DNA of 32,351 nt from Ruminococcaceae bacterium UBA7147 (GCA_002491825.1 DKWR01000043.1:1-32351), one strand, 5' to 3'; shown: positions 15,779-24,064, numbered from the stretch's first letter. Notes: generated from the letters alone by a model not told the origin. Numbers and translations are program-made.

Positions 15779-16717
15779 ATGGAAAATTTTTACATAGCGT
15801 TAAACGCAGTTCTGCCTATGTTCATTATGCTTTTCATAGGCTTTGCAATACGAAAACTTAATATTCTTAAAGAAAGCTTTCTGCCCCAGCTTAACAAGCT
15901 TGTTTTTACGGTGTTCTTCCCTTTTCTGATGTTCAACAACATTTTCGGCTCGGATTTCTCAAGCGTATTTAATCCAAAGCTCCTTATTTTTGCAGTCGTT
16001 GCAGTTGCTATAATCTATGTGCTTTCCATCGGGTTTACGCTGATTGCCGAGAAGTCAAACTACAGTCGGGGCGCAATGATTCAGGCTATTTACCGAAGTA
16101 ATTTTGTTCTTATGGGAATGCCGATTGTCGAAAACATTTTCGGCGAGGGCAAGCTCGGAATGACTGCGGTGCTTGTAACGGTGATTGTTCCGATGTACAA
16201 CATTCTTGCTGTAATCACGCTTGAAGTTTTCAGAGGAAACAAAATCAACCTTCTGAAAATTCTGAAAGGAATTGTAACAAATCCGCTTATAATCGGCTCT
16301 GTTGCAGGAATTTTAGCCGTTGCATTTAATATAAAACTGCCGCAAGCAATAGACAGCGTTGTTTCCGATATTGCCGGAGCGGCTACGCCGATTGCGCTTA
16401 TGATACTCGGTGCGTCCGTAACCTTTAAAAGCATTAAGAAATGCCGAAGAAATCTTGTCATTTGCATTTTGGCACGTCTTGTTGCAGTGCCTGCAATTTG
16501 CCTTACTGCTGCATCTCTGCTCGGATTCAGAGGAGTTGACTTTGTTTCGCTTATCGGTCTTTTCTGCTCACCCTGTGCAGTATCGTCGTTTACAATGTCG
16601 CAACAGATGGGAAGCGATTATGAGCTTTCGGGCGCAACGGTTGTGTTCACCTCAATAACGGCGTGTTTTACGATGTTTTTATGGATATTTCTTTTTAAAC
16701 AGCTTAACTTTTTCTGA
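15779..16717 (+). CDS. AEC-family (auxin efflux carrier-like) permease
   Basis: This is a 312-residue integral membrane protein of the AEC family, which in bacteria exports or imports small carboxylates and similar anions. It has about 8-10 hydrophobic segments, an N-terminal VLPMFIMLFIGFAIRKL segment, a FPFLMFNNIF motif, and the family's LMILGASV and GLFCSPCAVSSF segments in the second half. ATG at 15779 follows AAGGG at loose spacing. The substrate cannot be read from the sequence. It is monocistronic, with its own promoter and terminator. Confidence 0.9.
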   Translation: MENFYIALNAVLPMFIMLFIGFAIRKLNILKESFLPQLNKLVFTVFFPFLMFNNIFGSDFSSVFNPKLLIFAVVAVAIIYVLSIGFTLIAEKSNYSRGAMIQAIYRSNFVLMGMPIVENIFGEGKLGMTAVLVTVIVPMYNILAVITLEVFRGNKINLLKILKGIVTNPLIIGSVAGILAVAFNIKLPQAIDSVVSDIAGAATPIALMILGASVTFKSIKKCRRNLVICILARLVAVPAICLTAASLLGFRGVDFVSLIGLFCSPCAVSSFTMSQQMGSDYELSGATVVFTSITACFTMFLWIFLFKQLNFF

Positions 16718-16726
16718 TATTACAGT

Positions 16727-16758
16727 AAAAGTCCCCTCGTGTTATGAGAGGACTTTTT
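16727..16758 (+). terminator. Rho-independent terminator after the AEC permease gene
   Basis: AAAAGTCC (16727-16734) pairs with GGACTTTT (16750-16757), extended by CTC/GAG past one mismatch, with a T-run. The minus-strand gene ending at 16765 could also use it. Confidence 0.8.
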
Positions 16759-16764
16759 TCTTTT

Positions 16765-17151
16765 TCAGCATTTTAATAGACGTATATAGTGGTTTGCTTC
16801 TCTTAAAACGTGGTCTGCAAGGAGCGGAAGTATAAGCGAACGGATTTTACAGCCTGTTATTCCCTGAACGCCTGCTGTTTTGAAGTCTTTGAATATAAGC
16901 GTTTCTTCAAGCAACTCCGACTTCATTGCCTTACTCTGTGCATTTTTGCAATTATCAAGCAGTGCCGAGTACTCCTTTGCAAATTCATTGGCAGTATTCA
17001 TAAGCTCCTTTTCAGTCGGGTCAAGCAGTTTTAAAGCCGTTCTGTTGAGCCTGCAAACCTTTGACCAGCTCTCCGGACTTACTCGACAGGGACAAGCTCC
17101 GCTTACAAGCCGCAGTTCTCTCTGCGTTAATAATTTATTAAATTGTGCCAC
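16765..17151 (-). CDS. C-terminal fragment of a DUF2935-like helical protein (probable gene remnant)
   Basis: This is a 128-codon frame. The text ends LPLLADHVLREANHYIRLLKC, a His/Glu pattern typical of the C-terminal helices of DUF2935-type, ferritin-like proteins of unknown function. Those proteins are usually about twice this length, so the N-terminal half appears missing. The only start is GTG at 17151, which has no Shine-Dalgarno and lies inside the upstream cupin gene, overlapping it by 25 bases in another frame. The conserved-looking sequence starts exactly where the cupin gene loses its own C-terminus. It is probably the product of a deletion joining two neighbouring genes. Family assignment is from memory of motifs and is moderately certain. 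Confidence 0.55.
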   Translation of the reverse strand: MAQFNKLLTQRELRLVSGACPCRVSPESWSKVCRLNRTALKLLDPTEKELMNTANEFAKEYSALLDNCKNAQSKAMKSELLEETLIFKDFKTAGVQGITGCKIRSLILPLLADHVLREANHYIRLLKC

Positions 17152-17492
17152 GTACCGGCTGGAACAAAGACAGCATCGCCTGCCCCGATATATTTATGAA
17201 AATTCATTTTATCCCTGCAAGTGCCCATCTTTACAATTCCCTTTCCCGATTCAACACGAAGAAACTGGTCGGTGCAGTTATGGGATTCAACTCCGATTTC
17301 ACCGTTTTTCGGAATACTCATTAAAGTAAGCTGTAAATTTTCGCCTGTCCATAAAGCTGTTCTGAAATTTGTGTTGTTACAGGTTGCATTCTCGATATTT
17401 ACAACAAACGGCTCGGGACCGAAGTCGGTCATAGATTTTGCACAGGAGCAGTTTAAGTTATGATGTCTGTTCATCTGATGGTTTTTGTACAA
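17127..17492 (-). CDS. Cupin-domain protein, C-terminally truncated
   Basis: This 121-residue protein has a small cupin barrel. It has the two cupin motifs: ESHNCTDQFLRVESGKG (first, with a His and no full HxH pair) and FVPAGTWHNLIN (second). Related cupins continue for about 30 residues after WHNLIN (a TG…PLKLYSIYAPP segment). Here a TAA follows one codon later, so the last strands are missing. The start is TTG at 17492, because a strong AAGGGGGGG sits 5 bases upstream. ATG at 17474 would be too far from it, and an upstream frame to 17525 would span the Shine-Dalgarno. Function, such as sugar isomerase or metal-dependent enzyme, is unknown and may be lost. Confidence 0.6.
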   Translation of the reverse strand: MYKNHQMNRHHNLNCSCAKSMTDFGPEPFVVNIENATCNNTNFRTALWTGENLQLTLMSIPKNGEIGVESHNCTDQFLRVESGKGIVKMGTCRDKMNFHKYIGAGDAVFVPAGTWHNLINY

Positions 17493-17720
17493 AAAATCCC
17501 CCCCTTCATTTACTGCTATTATCAAATGCGAGCAGGAAAATCGGGTGATTTATAAAATGTTTATGAACAAGCTTGTTTTTGACAATTTCTATTTTATACA
17601 AAAAATGCAATATATTAAATAATCCAACTCAATTTTATCTTATGAATTATATAACTTTCTGCAATTAATTTATAAATTCTAATGATTTTAAAGTATTTTT
17701 ACCAAAAATAAACAAGATGG

Positions 17721-17748
17721 TTGACAATGCAGATTTTGGGTGTATAAT
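17721..17748 (+). promoter_or_regulatory. Near-consensus sigma-A promoter for the nitrilase-dockerin gene
   Basis: TTGACA (17721-17726), a 16-base spacer and TATAAT (17743-17748), both perfect hexamers. Transcription would start near 17755, giving a leader of about 190 bases before the ATG at 17945. The leader is AT-rich, has three TTGCAA motifs, and contains the hairpin at 17862-17896. The stretch 17526-17720 holds no recognised gene. Confidence 0.75.
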
Positions 17749-17861
17749 AAGAGTGAATTTGAAAGTTGCAAACAACAATTATTCATATTTATTGTATTTT
17801 TTGCTTTATTCTTATTAATAATTGATTTTTTTGCAAGTTAATATAATTTTATTGCAAGTAC

Positions 17862-17896
17862 AATGAGGTACAAACCACTATGGTTTGTACCTCATT
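17862..17896 (+). promoter_or_regulatory. Leader hairpin (terminator- or attenuator-like) upstream of the nitrilase-dockerin gene
   Basis: AATGAGGTACAAACCA (17862-17877) and TGGTTTGTACCTCATT (17881-17896) form a perfect 16-bp stem around CTA, followed by TTTA. It sits about 50 bases before the start codon. The 3' arm ACCTCAT (17889-17895) is also perfectly complementary to ATGAGGT (17932-17938), which contains the Shine-Dalgarno. The arm could therefore pair either with its own 5' arm or with the ribosome-binding site. An alternative reading is a simple terminator. No known riboswitch class was recognised. Confidence 0.6.
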
Positions 17897-17944
17897 TTTA
17901 CTTATATAATGCCGCAAGGTAATTATAATTTATGAGGTGATTTT

Positions 17945-20242
17945 ATGAAGAGAGTAAGAAAGCTGTCAAAAAAGGTTGTATCTGTTGCAGTCGCATCTAC
18001 AATTATTATGACAGCGTCGGTTACAACTTTCGCAGCCGACTACACCAGATTGGACAGAATCAGTCAGCCAAAGGTTTCGCACACCTTTGAAAAGGATGAG
18101 CTGGGAGTTGTAAACTTCAAGTCAACCTGGGGCAACAAAGAAGCAAACGTAAGTTCAATGTTAAGCTACGTTGACGAAGCTCACGAAAAGGGAGTAAAAA
18201 TTCTTCTATTCCCCGAAATGTGTGTAACAGGTTATGTTTCGTCAAGCGACCCCGAGTCACTTGCCTATCAGACGGCAGTAAACCTTGCCGAAACTTCTGA
18301 CGATCCGACCGCAACAACCTTTGCAGAGGTTGCAGACACATATGATATGTGGATTATCTACGGTGCAACGGAAACAATCCCTGATGATGATAAACACGCT
18401 TACAACTCCGCTTTTATATGCTCACCAGAGGGTGAAGTTACCACATACCAGAAAATCAGTCCTGTTGAAGGTTCATGGTGTACTCCCGGTGAAAATCCCG
18501 TATTAATTGACGCAGGCGAATACGGACTGCTCGGTGTTAGCATTTGCTATGATACATATGCAATGCCCGAAATCGGAAGATATTATGCGGCAAAGGGATG
18601 TAACATTCTTCTTAATCCGACAGCAACTTCAAGAAGCTACACTGATACAGACGGTGACGGCATAAAAGAAGACACCGGCTGGGAATGGTATTATAAGAAC
18701 AGAATTGAGAGTAATACAAGCCGTGACGGCTACACACTTTTAAGCTCCAACCTTGTCGGTGCTGACGGACCTGTTAAATCAAACGGAAAACAGGCTTATG
18801 ACTTCCCCGGCGGCTCGGTAATTTTACAGTCCGGCACAAAGTACTATGCAGGTACTACCGATGAAACTGTTTTTGCAAATACCGAAGCTGATATTATAAC
18901 AGGAGAAGCCGGACTGCTTACAAACAAGGAATCTCTCAAGGCAAGCACAGGCTCAACCTGTACAAATCAGGACTTCCGTCCCGAGGACTACGCAAAGTGG
19001 TATGATAAGCTTGCAGATATGCAGGACGCAGGCGACAAGCTTTCTTACAGCAATAATGTAACAGACGGTCCTGTTGCCGCTGTTGTGAATATGCCGGGTG
19101 TATGGGGCGACAAACAGGCTAACATTGACGCTATGGAAAAATACGTCGTTGAAGCAGGCGAAAAGGGTGTTGACATTCTTGTATTCCCCGAAACAGTACT
19201 GACAGGCTATGAATGGAAAAAACCTGAAAATGACCCGTATTATCAGGAATCGGGAGTTGCAATGCAGGTTGCGCTTGCAGAAACCGTTCCCGGACCTACA
19301 ACAAACTATTTCTCAAAATACGCACAGCAGTACGGAATGTACATCATCTTTGGTTTGACAGAAAAAGAGGACGAACCGATTTATGATATGACTGACGGCG
19401 GCACAGAAAAGGTTTACAATTCAGCCGCTATTCTCTACCCCGACGGAAAAATTGATTCTTATCAGAAGATGCACCGTGCAGGCAATGAATCAAAGTGGTC
19501 TGTATGCGGCAGCACACCGTATATGTTTGAAACAGAGTGGGGCAAAATCGGCATTGACATCTGCCGTGACGGTCATTTCTATCCCGAGCTTGGCAGATAC
19601 TACGCCGCTATGGGATGTACAATGCTTATTCATCCGACTGCAACCACAGGTAACCCTTGGTACAGAGAAACAAGACTCGGCTCTTATACCGACCGTGACG
19701 GTATGGCAGCAATCACCTGTAACCTTCTCGGACCTGACGGCACATATGACGAGTCAACCGAAAAATGGTCAGGCGGTGTGTTTGCTTCAACAAGCTTGAT
19801 TATCACAAAGTATCATAATGCAAGCGGCAAAACTTCATTTGACCCCAAAACAGGATATGCAATTGACCTCAACGGCACAGGCTCGGCATCTGTTGGCTTT
19901 GACGAAAGAGGTACAAGCCCCGAAGGTCTTGAAATTGCAAAAATGAACTTAAGCGGCTGCGGTTTCCGTCTTACAAACTTCCAGGCAAGACTTTATTCAA
20001 AAATGTATGACGAGCTTGCTGTTCTGTATCGTAACGGCTACACCTCAATTTACAATAAACCAGGTGACGCAAACGGCGACACAGAAGTAAACATTGAGGA
20101 CGTAACTTATATCCAAAAGGCAGGACTCGGAGCAGCAAAAGTAAACGATAAATGCGACCTCAACGGTGACGGCAGAGTTTCAATTCTTGACGTAACGGTT
20201 CTTCAGAAATATCTTGCCGGATATAATGTAACATTAAAATAA
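17945..20242 (+). CDS. Secreted tandem nitrilase-family amidohydrolase with C-terminal dockerin
   Basis: This is a 765-residue protein. Residues 1-30 are a signal peptide (basic start, hydrophobic core, TTFA/AD). Two full carbon-nitrogen hydrolase domains follow, each with the Glu-Lys-Cys triad. In domain 1 (about 52-330) these are Glu91 (LFPEM), Lys170 (YQKIS) and Cys201 (SICYD). In domain 2 (about 376-670) they are Glu416 (VFPET), Lys508 (YQKMH) and Cys540 (DICRD). The family hydrolyses amides, nitriles or carbamoyl groups and is normally cytoplasmic. Residues 707-765 are a type I dockerin with two calcium loops (DANGDTEVN and DLNGDGRVS), which docks onto cohesins of cellulosome-like complexes. 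The Shine-Dalgarno is GAGGTGA. The substrate is unknown. The two domains are related in sequence and may be an internal duplication. Confidence 0.93.
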   Translation: MKRVRKLSKKVVSVAVASTIIMTASVTTFAADYTRLDRISQPKVSHTFEKDELGVVNFKSTWGNKEANVSSMLSYVDEAHEKGVKILLFPEMCVTGYVSSSDPESLAYQTAVNLAETSDDPTATTFAEVADTYDMWIIYGATETIPDDDKHAYNSAFICSPEGEVTTYQKISPVEGSWCTPGENPVLIDAGEYGLLGVSICYDTYAMPEIGRYYAAKGCNILLNPTATSRSYTDTDGDGIKEDTGWEWYYKNRIESNTSRDGYTLLSSNLVGADGPVKSNGKQAYDFPGGSVILQSGTKYYAGTTDETVFANTEADIITGEAGLLTNKESLKASTGSTCTNQDFRPEDYAKWYDKLADMQDAGDKLSYSNNVTDGPVAAVVNMPGVWGDKQANIDAMEKYVVEAGEKGVDILVFPETVLTGYEWKKPENDPYYQESGVAMQVALAETVPGPTTNYFSKYAQQYGMYIIFGLTEKEDEPIYDMTDGGTEKVYNSAAILYPDGKIDSYQKMHRAGNESKWSVCGSTPYMFETEWGKIGIDICRDGHFYPELGRYYAAMGCTMLIHPTATTGNPWYRETRLGSYTDRDGMAAITCNLLGPDGTYDESTEKWSGGVFASTSLIITKYHNASGKTSFDPKTGYAIDLNGTGSASVGFDERGTSPEGLEIAKMNLSGCGFRLTNFQARLYSKMYDELAVLYRNGYTSIYNKPGDANGDTEVNIEDVTYIQKAGLGAAKVNDKCDLNGDGRVSILDVTVLQKYLAGYNVTLK

Positions 20243-20270
20243 CCGGGATTTCATTTTTAAATACCTCAAA

Positions 20271-20309
20271 ACGGGCAGATTTAAAGCTAAATGCTTTGAA
20301 TCTGCCTGT
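20271..20309. terminator. Terminator between the convergent nitrilase-dockerin gene and spoIIIAH
   Basis: ACGGGCAGATTTAAAGC (20271-20287) pairs with GCTTTGAATCTGCCTGT (20293-20309) over TAAAT, with a mismatch in the middle. The T-tract after it on the plus strand is short (TGCTTTTA). It may serve both converging genes. Confidence 0.65.
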
Positions 20310-20326
20310 TGCTTTTATATGTTAAT

Positions 20327-20872
20327 TTACGCTCCGACTATTGAAATATCCTCGTAGCCTACGTCGTAATGAGAGGTTACAGCGTCGTCAATTACAAGCG
20401 CCGAGGTATCGTTAAGCTCGGAGTCGGGCACGATAACCGTCACTCCCTCGTCGCTTATGTAGCAAAGACATTCCGAAAAGCCCTTTGCCTTGATTATGCT
20501 CTCTATGCTGTCCTGAATTGTGTAGGTTTTAAGCAGCTTTTCAACGCTTTTCTGAGCCTCGGTCATTTCGCTTTCGCTGACATTTTCAAGGTCAAGCGTT
20601 TCCTTCGCCTCGTCAATCACCTTATCCTGCGTTGCCTGACGTTTTGTGCGCTCGGTGGCAAAATAGTTTTTCTGCTCCTTTGAAAGCGCCGAGGTCTGCA
20701 CCGCTTCATCAGACGTTGAATTGGACACCGTTGCGTTTACATATGACGCCGCACCAAGTTCCTTTGAGGTTGTGTTCGCCTTTGCCCCTGCAAACTGCCA
20801 GTTTACGTAAACTGCCGTTCCGAGTGCCAGCACAAGCGTTGCAAGAACAATATATTTCTTCTGAAATTTCAT
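20327..20872 (-). CDS. spoIIIAH: Stage III sporulation protein AH
   Basis: This is a 181-residue protein. SpoIIIAH is anchored in the mother-cell outer forespore membrane and binds forespore SpoIIQ, forming the channel that links the two cells during engulfment. The N-terminal KKYIVLATLVLALGTAVYVNW helix is the membrane anchor. The C-terminal half (SEMTEAQKSVEKLLKTYT to the end) matches the YscJ/FliF-like ring-building domain. ATG at 20872 is preferred because the family begins with M-x-F-KKKYIVL-like sequence. An in-frame upstream ATG at 20911 overlaps spoIIIAG. It is the last gene of the operon and is followed by a terminator. Confidence 0.9.
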   Translation of the reverse strand: MKFQKKYIVLATLVLALGTAVYVNWQFAGAKANTTSKELGAASYVNATVSNSTSDEAVQTSALSKEQKNYFATERTKRQATQDKVIDEAKETLDLENVSESEMTEAQKSVEKLLKTYTIQDSIESIIKAKGFSECLCYISDEGVTVIVPDSELNDTSALVIDDAVTSHYDVGYEDISIVGA

Positions 20873-20886
20873 AATACTACCGACCT

Positions 20887-21339
20887 TTATTCTGATAATT
20901 TTGTAATACATACTTTTGCCGCCGATATGTCAAGCGATTTTGTAACCGCATCGGTTATCCGCTCAACTACGACAGGCGAGTCACCGCCTTCACAAACAAC
21001 GAGCACTCCTCTGATAATTGGCTCGATTTCCTTTGTCTTTGTTGTGCTGTCGTCAAGGTAAACATACTCAACGCTGTTTTCCATTGTCAACAGCACCTCG
21101 GTTTTTCCTGCACCCTCAATATGCGATATAACGGATTGAAGGTCATTTTCAATCTGCGTACTGTATGTTGTTACGGAAAATTCCTCCTCTCGTTTTTTGT
21201 CTGACGAATTTCCCAAATCTATGTAATTTGAAAGGAAAATAAGCGCAATTCCCGCTATTCCTGCGATTATAATTATTCTTCGCATTTTGTCGTTGTCAAA
21301 CAGCTTTTTTACCCGTCCGACTGTTTTGCTTTCGTCCAT
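20887..21339 (-). CDS. spoIIIAG: Stage III sporulation protein AG
   Basis: This is a 150-residue protein with a single N-terminal membrane helix (RIIIIAGIAGIALIFLSNYI) and an extracytoplasmic ring-building domain. SpoIIIAG forms a large oligomeric ring in the mother-cell-to-forespore channel. The segment GKTEVLLTMENSVEYVY and the VLVVCEGG…ITDAVTKSLDI block are typical of the family. ATG at 21339 follows GGAG and lies 3 bases after the spoIIIAF stop. Confidence 0.92.
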   Translation of the reverse strand: MDESKTVGRVKKLFDNDKMRRIIIIAGIAGIALIFLSNYIDLGNSSDKKREEEFSVTTYSTQIENDLQSVISHIEGAGKTEVLLTMENSVEYVYLDDSTTKTKEIEPIIRGVLVVCEGGDSPVVVERITDAVTKSLDISAAKVCITKLSE

Positions 21340-21342
21340 TTT

Positions 21343-21816
21343 TCACTCCGTTATTATGTTCGGCTGTACCGAAAAATTCTGAAATGTTACTTCACTTATC
21401 AAATCACTGTACTGCGTGTACTCTTTGCTTATATATATGCTTACCGATGAGATGATTATGCTATCATCATCGGTTAAAGCTAAAATTATTTCGCAGGAGT
21501 TGATTTCAACACCGTTTTGCAAAAGCAAATCCTTTAAAGCTGATTCAAGATTTTTTCTTGTCTGCATTAAAATTTCTCTGCTGTAAGCTTCGTCATCGGT
21601 TGAAACAGCCAAGTCGGAAATGTCCGTTTCTGCAATTTCTTCGCTGAATCCGTTTACTGCATTTTTTATCGGCACAATCATTGAGCAGATTATAAACGCA
21701 CCGAGGACAAGACAGATAATCTTTTTTGTACTGCCGTCTGTTACAAAGTTAGAAACAAGCGTACAAATCAGAGCCGACGCACAAATAGCCGAGGTGACGG
21801 TGAGTATTTCGTTCAT
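21343..21816 (-). CDS. spoIIIAF: Stage III sporulation protein AF
   Basis: This is a 157-residue protein. Two membrane helices lie near the N-terminus (VTSAICASALICTLVSNFV and IICLVLGAFIICSMIVPI), with a soluble ring-building-type domain after them. It is part of the SpoIIIA complex. The start ATG overlaps the spoIIIAE stop (ATGA, 21813-21816). A GGGAGG within the end of spoIIIAE serves as its Shine-Dalgarno. Confidence 0.9.
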   Translation of the reverse strand: MNEILTVTSAICASALICTLVSNFVTDGSTKKIICLVLGAFIICSMIVPIKNAVNGFSEEIAETDISDLAVSTDDEAYSREILMQTRKNLESALKDLLLQNGVEINSCEIILALTDDDSIIISSVSIYISKEYTQYSDLISEVTFQNFSVQPNIITE

Positions 21817-22931
21817 CCTGCACCGCCTCCCGTTATCAGAATTATTGCCGTTGAGATTATGTACACAGCCATAATACAGAGGATAATTGCAAGCAGTGTT
21901 GAAAAAACAGTTGCTACGCTTTCAAGGAGTTTTGAGCATTGAGGGAGATTGAGCACCTCGGCTGTTGACTTGCCGAGCCATAGCGTTACTATCCACATAA
22001 GGCTCTGCAAAATTACAGGCATAAACACTACTGCAATTGAGATTATTACAAATACCCCCACTCCCGATTTCAGCAGAGTTATACTGCCCTGAACGGTTTT
22101 ATATGCGTCCGACAAAGCAGAGCCTACAATTGGGATAAATGAGTTTAGAGAAAACCTTACAGCTCTTGAGGTTACGTCGTCAAGCGAAGTTGTGATAATC
22201 TGTTTAAACGACAAAAGAGCAGAAAAAATCATCATTGCAAAGCTTAACAGCCATTTTACAGTCTTTGAAATTAAGTTTACAAAGCCTGAAAGGTTTATGT
22301 CGGGCGATACGCTTGAGGTCACGCTGATTCCGAGGAACATATTGAGCAGTGGAACGATGATTTTTGAAGAGAGCTGTCCCACTCCCTCGCCTGCCGCAAG
22401 CATCATTGAATAGTAGCTTGCTCCGCTTACGGCTCGTCCCGACGAAACCATAATCGTGAGCATAACGGGCAGATAGGCAAGCATTATGTTTGACGCCGTT
22501 TCAATTACGCTTGCAGTGCTTTTGATAACGTTTATTGCAGGCATTACAACTGCACAGGTTATGCAGAGCGTTGAAACGATATTGATTGTATTTGATATAT
22601 CATTTGTAAGCGAGCCTTTGTAGGCGGTGAGAATTGAACAGAGCAGTAAAAGTGCTGAAATATTTATAAGTCCTTTAAGCGGTGAAGAAATATTCTGCGA
22701 TGCCATATTTGCGATTTCACCGACTATCGAGGAAAAGGAAATCTCCGACAGACTGTTCGGATCTGCGCTGTATGCGCCTATATTTTCAAGGCTTTGCTTT
22801 GCATCATCCGACAGGCTGTCATACACTCCCGAAAGGTCGTATAGCATTGAGTTTTCTTCCGCCGATACTGAAAAAACCGACAGGCAGATAAATACGACAG
22901 CGGTTATTGTTACAATTATAAATTTTTTCAC
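21813..22931 (-). CDS. spoIIIAE: Stage III sporulation protein AE
   Basis: This is a 372-residue polytopic membrane protein, the largest integral membrane subunit of the SpoIIIA channel. An N-terminal signal-like segment (KKFIIVTITAVVFICLSVFSVSA) is followed by about seven hydrophobic stretches. FIPIVGSALSDAYKTVQGSITLLKSG is a strongly conserved family segment. GTG at 22931 is chosen because GGAGG lies 7 bases upstream. The longer TTG frame to 22946 would place that site inside the gene. Confidence 0.92.
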   Translation of the reverse strand: MKKFIIVTITAVVFICLSVFSVSAEENSMLYDLSGVYDSLSDDAKQSLENIGAYSADPNSLSEISFSSIVGEIANMASQNISSPLKGLINISALLLLCSILTAYKGSLTNDISNTINIVSTLCITCAVVMPAINVIKSTASVIETASNIMLAYLPVMLTIMVSSGRAVSGASYYSMMLAAGEGVGQLSSKIIVPLLNMFLGISVTSSVSPDINLSGFVNLISKTVKWLLSFAMMIFSALLSFKQIITTSLDDVTSRAVRFSLNSFIPIVGSALSDAYKTVQGSITLLKSGVGVFVIISIAVVFMPVILQSLMWIVTLWLGKSTAEVLNLPQCSKLLESVATVFSTLLAIILCIMAVYIISTAIILITGGGAG

Positions 22932-22966
22932 GTCATTCCTCCACAAACGAGGTCGTATATTAAAAA

Positions 22967-23353
22967 TTACGAAACGAGCGACAAAACTGTATTCAAAATA
23001 TCGGAATAAAGCGGCAGTGAGGTTATCGTCACCATAATTTTTCCGGCAAGCGACACATTGTTTGCAAGCGACTGACTTCCTGCATCCTTGCAGGTGTTTA
23101 CCGCAAACTCCGTCACAAGGCAGATTCCGATTACCTTAAGCAGAATCACCACGTAGCTTGTACTGATTTGTGAGGCGGCTATAATGCTGTTTATTGTTTC
23201 TATCACGCCCGAAACCTGAGAAAGCACCGAAATAAGGACAAGTACCGAGCAGGCAAGTCCGAGCATAAGGGCGATTTCACCGTTTTTCGGCTTGAGCATT
23301 ACCATTATTATTACGGTGACTACAGCGAGCACACAAACTGAAAGTATATTCAT
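22967..23353 (-). CDS. spoIIIAD: Stage III sporulation protein AD
   Basis: This 128-residue membrane protein has about four hydrophobic segments and the family's LLKVIGICLVTEFAVNTCKDAG block. It is a SpoIIIA channel subunit. Its ATG directly follows the spoIIIAC stop (TAAATG) without a clear Shine-Dalgarno, so translation is probably coupled to spoIIIAC. Confidence 0.92.
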   Translation of the reverse strand: MNILSVCVLAVVTVIIMVMLKPKNGEIALMLGLACSVLVLISVLSQVSGVIETINSIIAASQISTSYVVILLKVIGICLVTEFAVNTCKDAGSQSLANNVSLAGKIMVTITSLPLYSDILNTVLSLVS

Positions 23354-23548
23354 TTAAAAACCAAATAGCTGTTTTATCGTTGTAAACAGCGAGCTTATCT
23401 GGGTTATTACGAGCGTTAGCACCACAATAAGCCCTGCAAGCGAAGTAAGCATTGCCTGTTCCTCACGTCCGCTGCGTATTAAAAGCTGGGTAAGCACCGC
23501 AACGATTATCCCGACTGCCGCAATTTTGAAAATAAGCTCAACGTCCAT
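23354..23548 (-). CDS. spoIIIAC: Stage III sporulation protein AC
   Basis: This is a 64-residue protein with two membrane helices (LIFKIAAVGIIVAVLTQLLI and SLAGLIVVLTLVITQI) separated by RSGREEQAML. Length and the GREEQA loop are characteristic of SpoIIIAC. ATG at 23548 follows AGAGGT, 9 bases after spoIIIAB. Confidence 0.92.
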   Translation of the reverse strand: MDVELIFKIAAVGIIVAVLTQLLIRSGREEQAMLTSLAGLIVVLTLVITQISSLFTTIKQLFGF

Positions 23549-23557
23549 TTTTACCTC

Positions 23558-24064
23558 TTAAATAATCATCAGAGCCGCTGCCGTTCCGACAAAAAAGCCC
23601 ATTGTTTTGTATAGCTTTGATTTTTTGTTTATCTCGTTTTCTGCATCCGTCAACTGTTTTTTAAATAACGCCTCATACAGTTCAAGGTGCTTCAGCTGTC
23701 CGTCAACGTCTGTTTTGCCGAGCTGTTCGCCGAATTCGAGCAACAGAGCAGTATCACCTTTTTTTAATCCGAATTTAGTGGGAATTGCGTTTACTCTTTG
23801 AGTCCATATTCTGCAAAACGGAGTTCCCGTTTCGTTACTGATTTCAAACAAGTCGAGTCCCGAGGTGCTTGCCGAAAGCGACACGAGAGTAAAAATATCC
23901 GATGTGCTGTAGCGGAACTGTGTTGAAAGATTAGATATAAAGCTTATAATTCTTTTAAAGAAATCTTTTCGCATTGAAAGCTTTTTTGAACAGAACCACC
24001 CTGCCGAAAATCCCGACAGCACAAGCAGAAGTCCGCCTAAAATTTTAAGAGCCAAAGATGTCAC
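23558..24064 (-). CDS. spoIIIAB: Stage III sporulation protein AB
   Basis: This is a 168-residue protein resembling a type II/IV secretion-platform subunit (GspF-like). A membrane helix lies at each end (LKILGGLLLVLSGFSAGWF and TMGFFVGTAAALMII), with a helical region between. The LLLEFGEQLGKTDVDGQLKHLELY segment is the family hallmark. The start is GTG at 24064, and the gene overlaps spoIIIAA by 20 bases. It is presumed to work with the SpoIIIAA ATPase. Confidence 0.92.
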   Translation of the reverse strand: MTSLALKILGGLLLVLSGFSAGWFCSKKLSMRKDFFKRIISFISNLSTQFRYSTSDIFTLVSLSASTSGLDLFEISNETGTPFCRIWTQRVNAIPTKFGLKKGDTALLLEFGEQLGKTDVDGQLKHLELYEALFKKQLTDAENEINKKSKLYKTMGFFVGTAAALMII

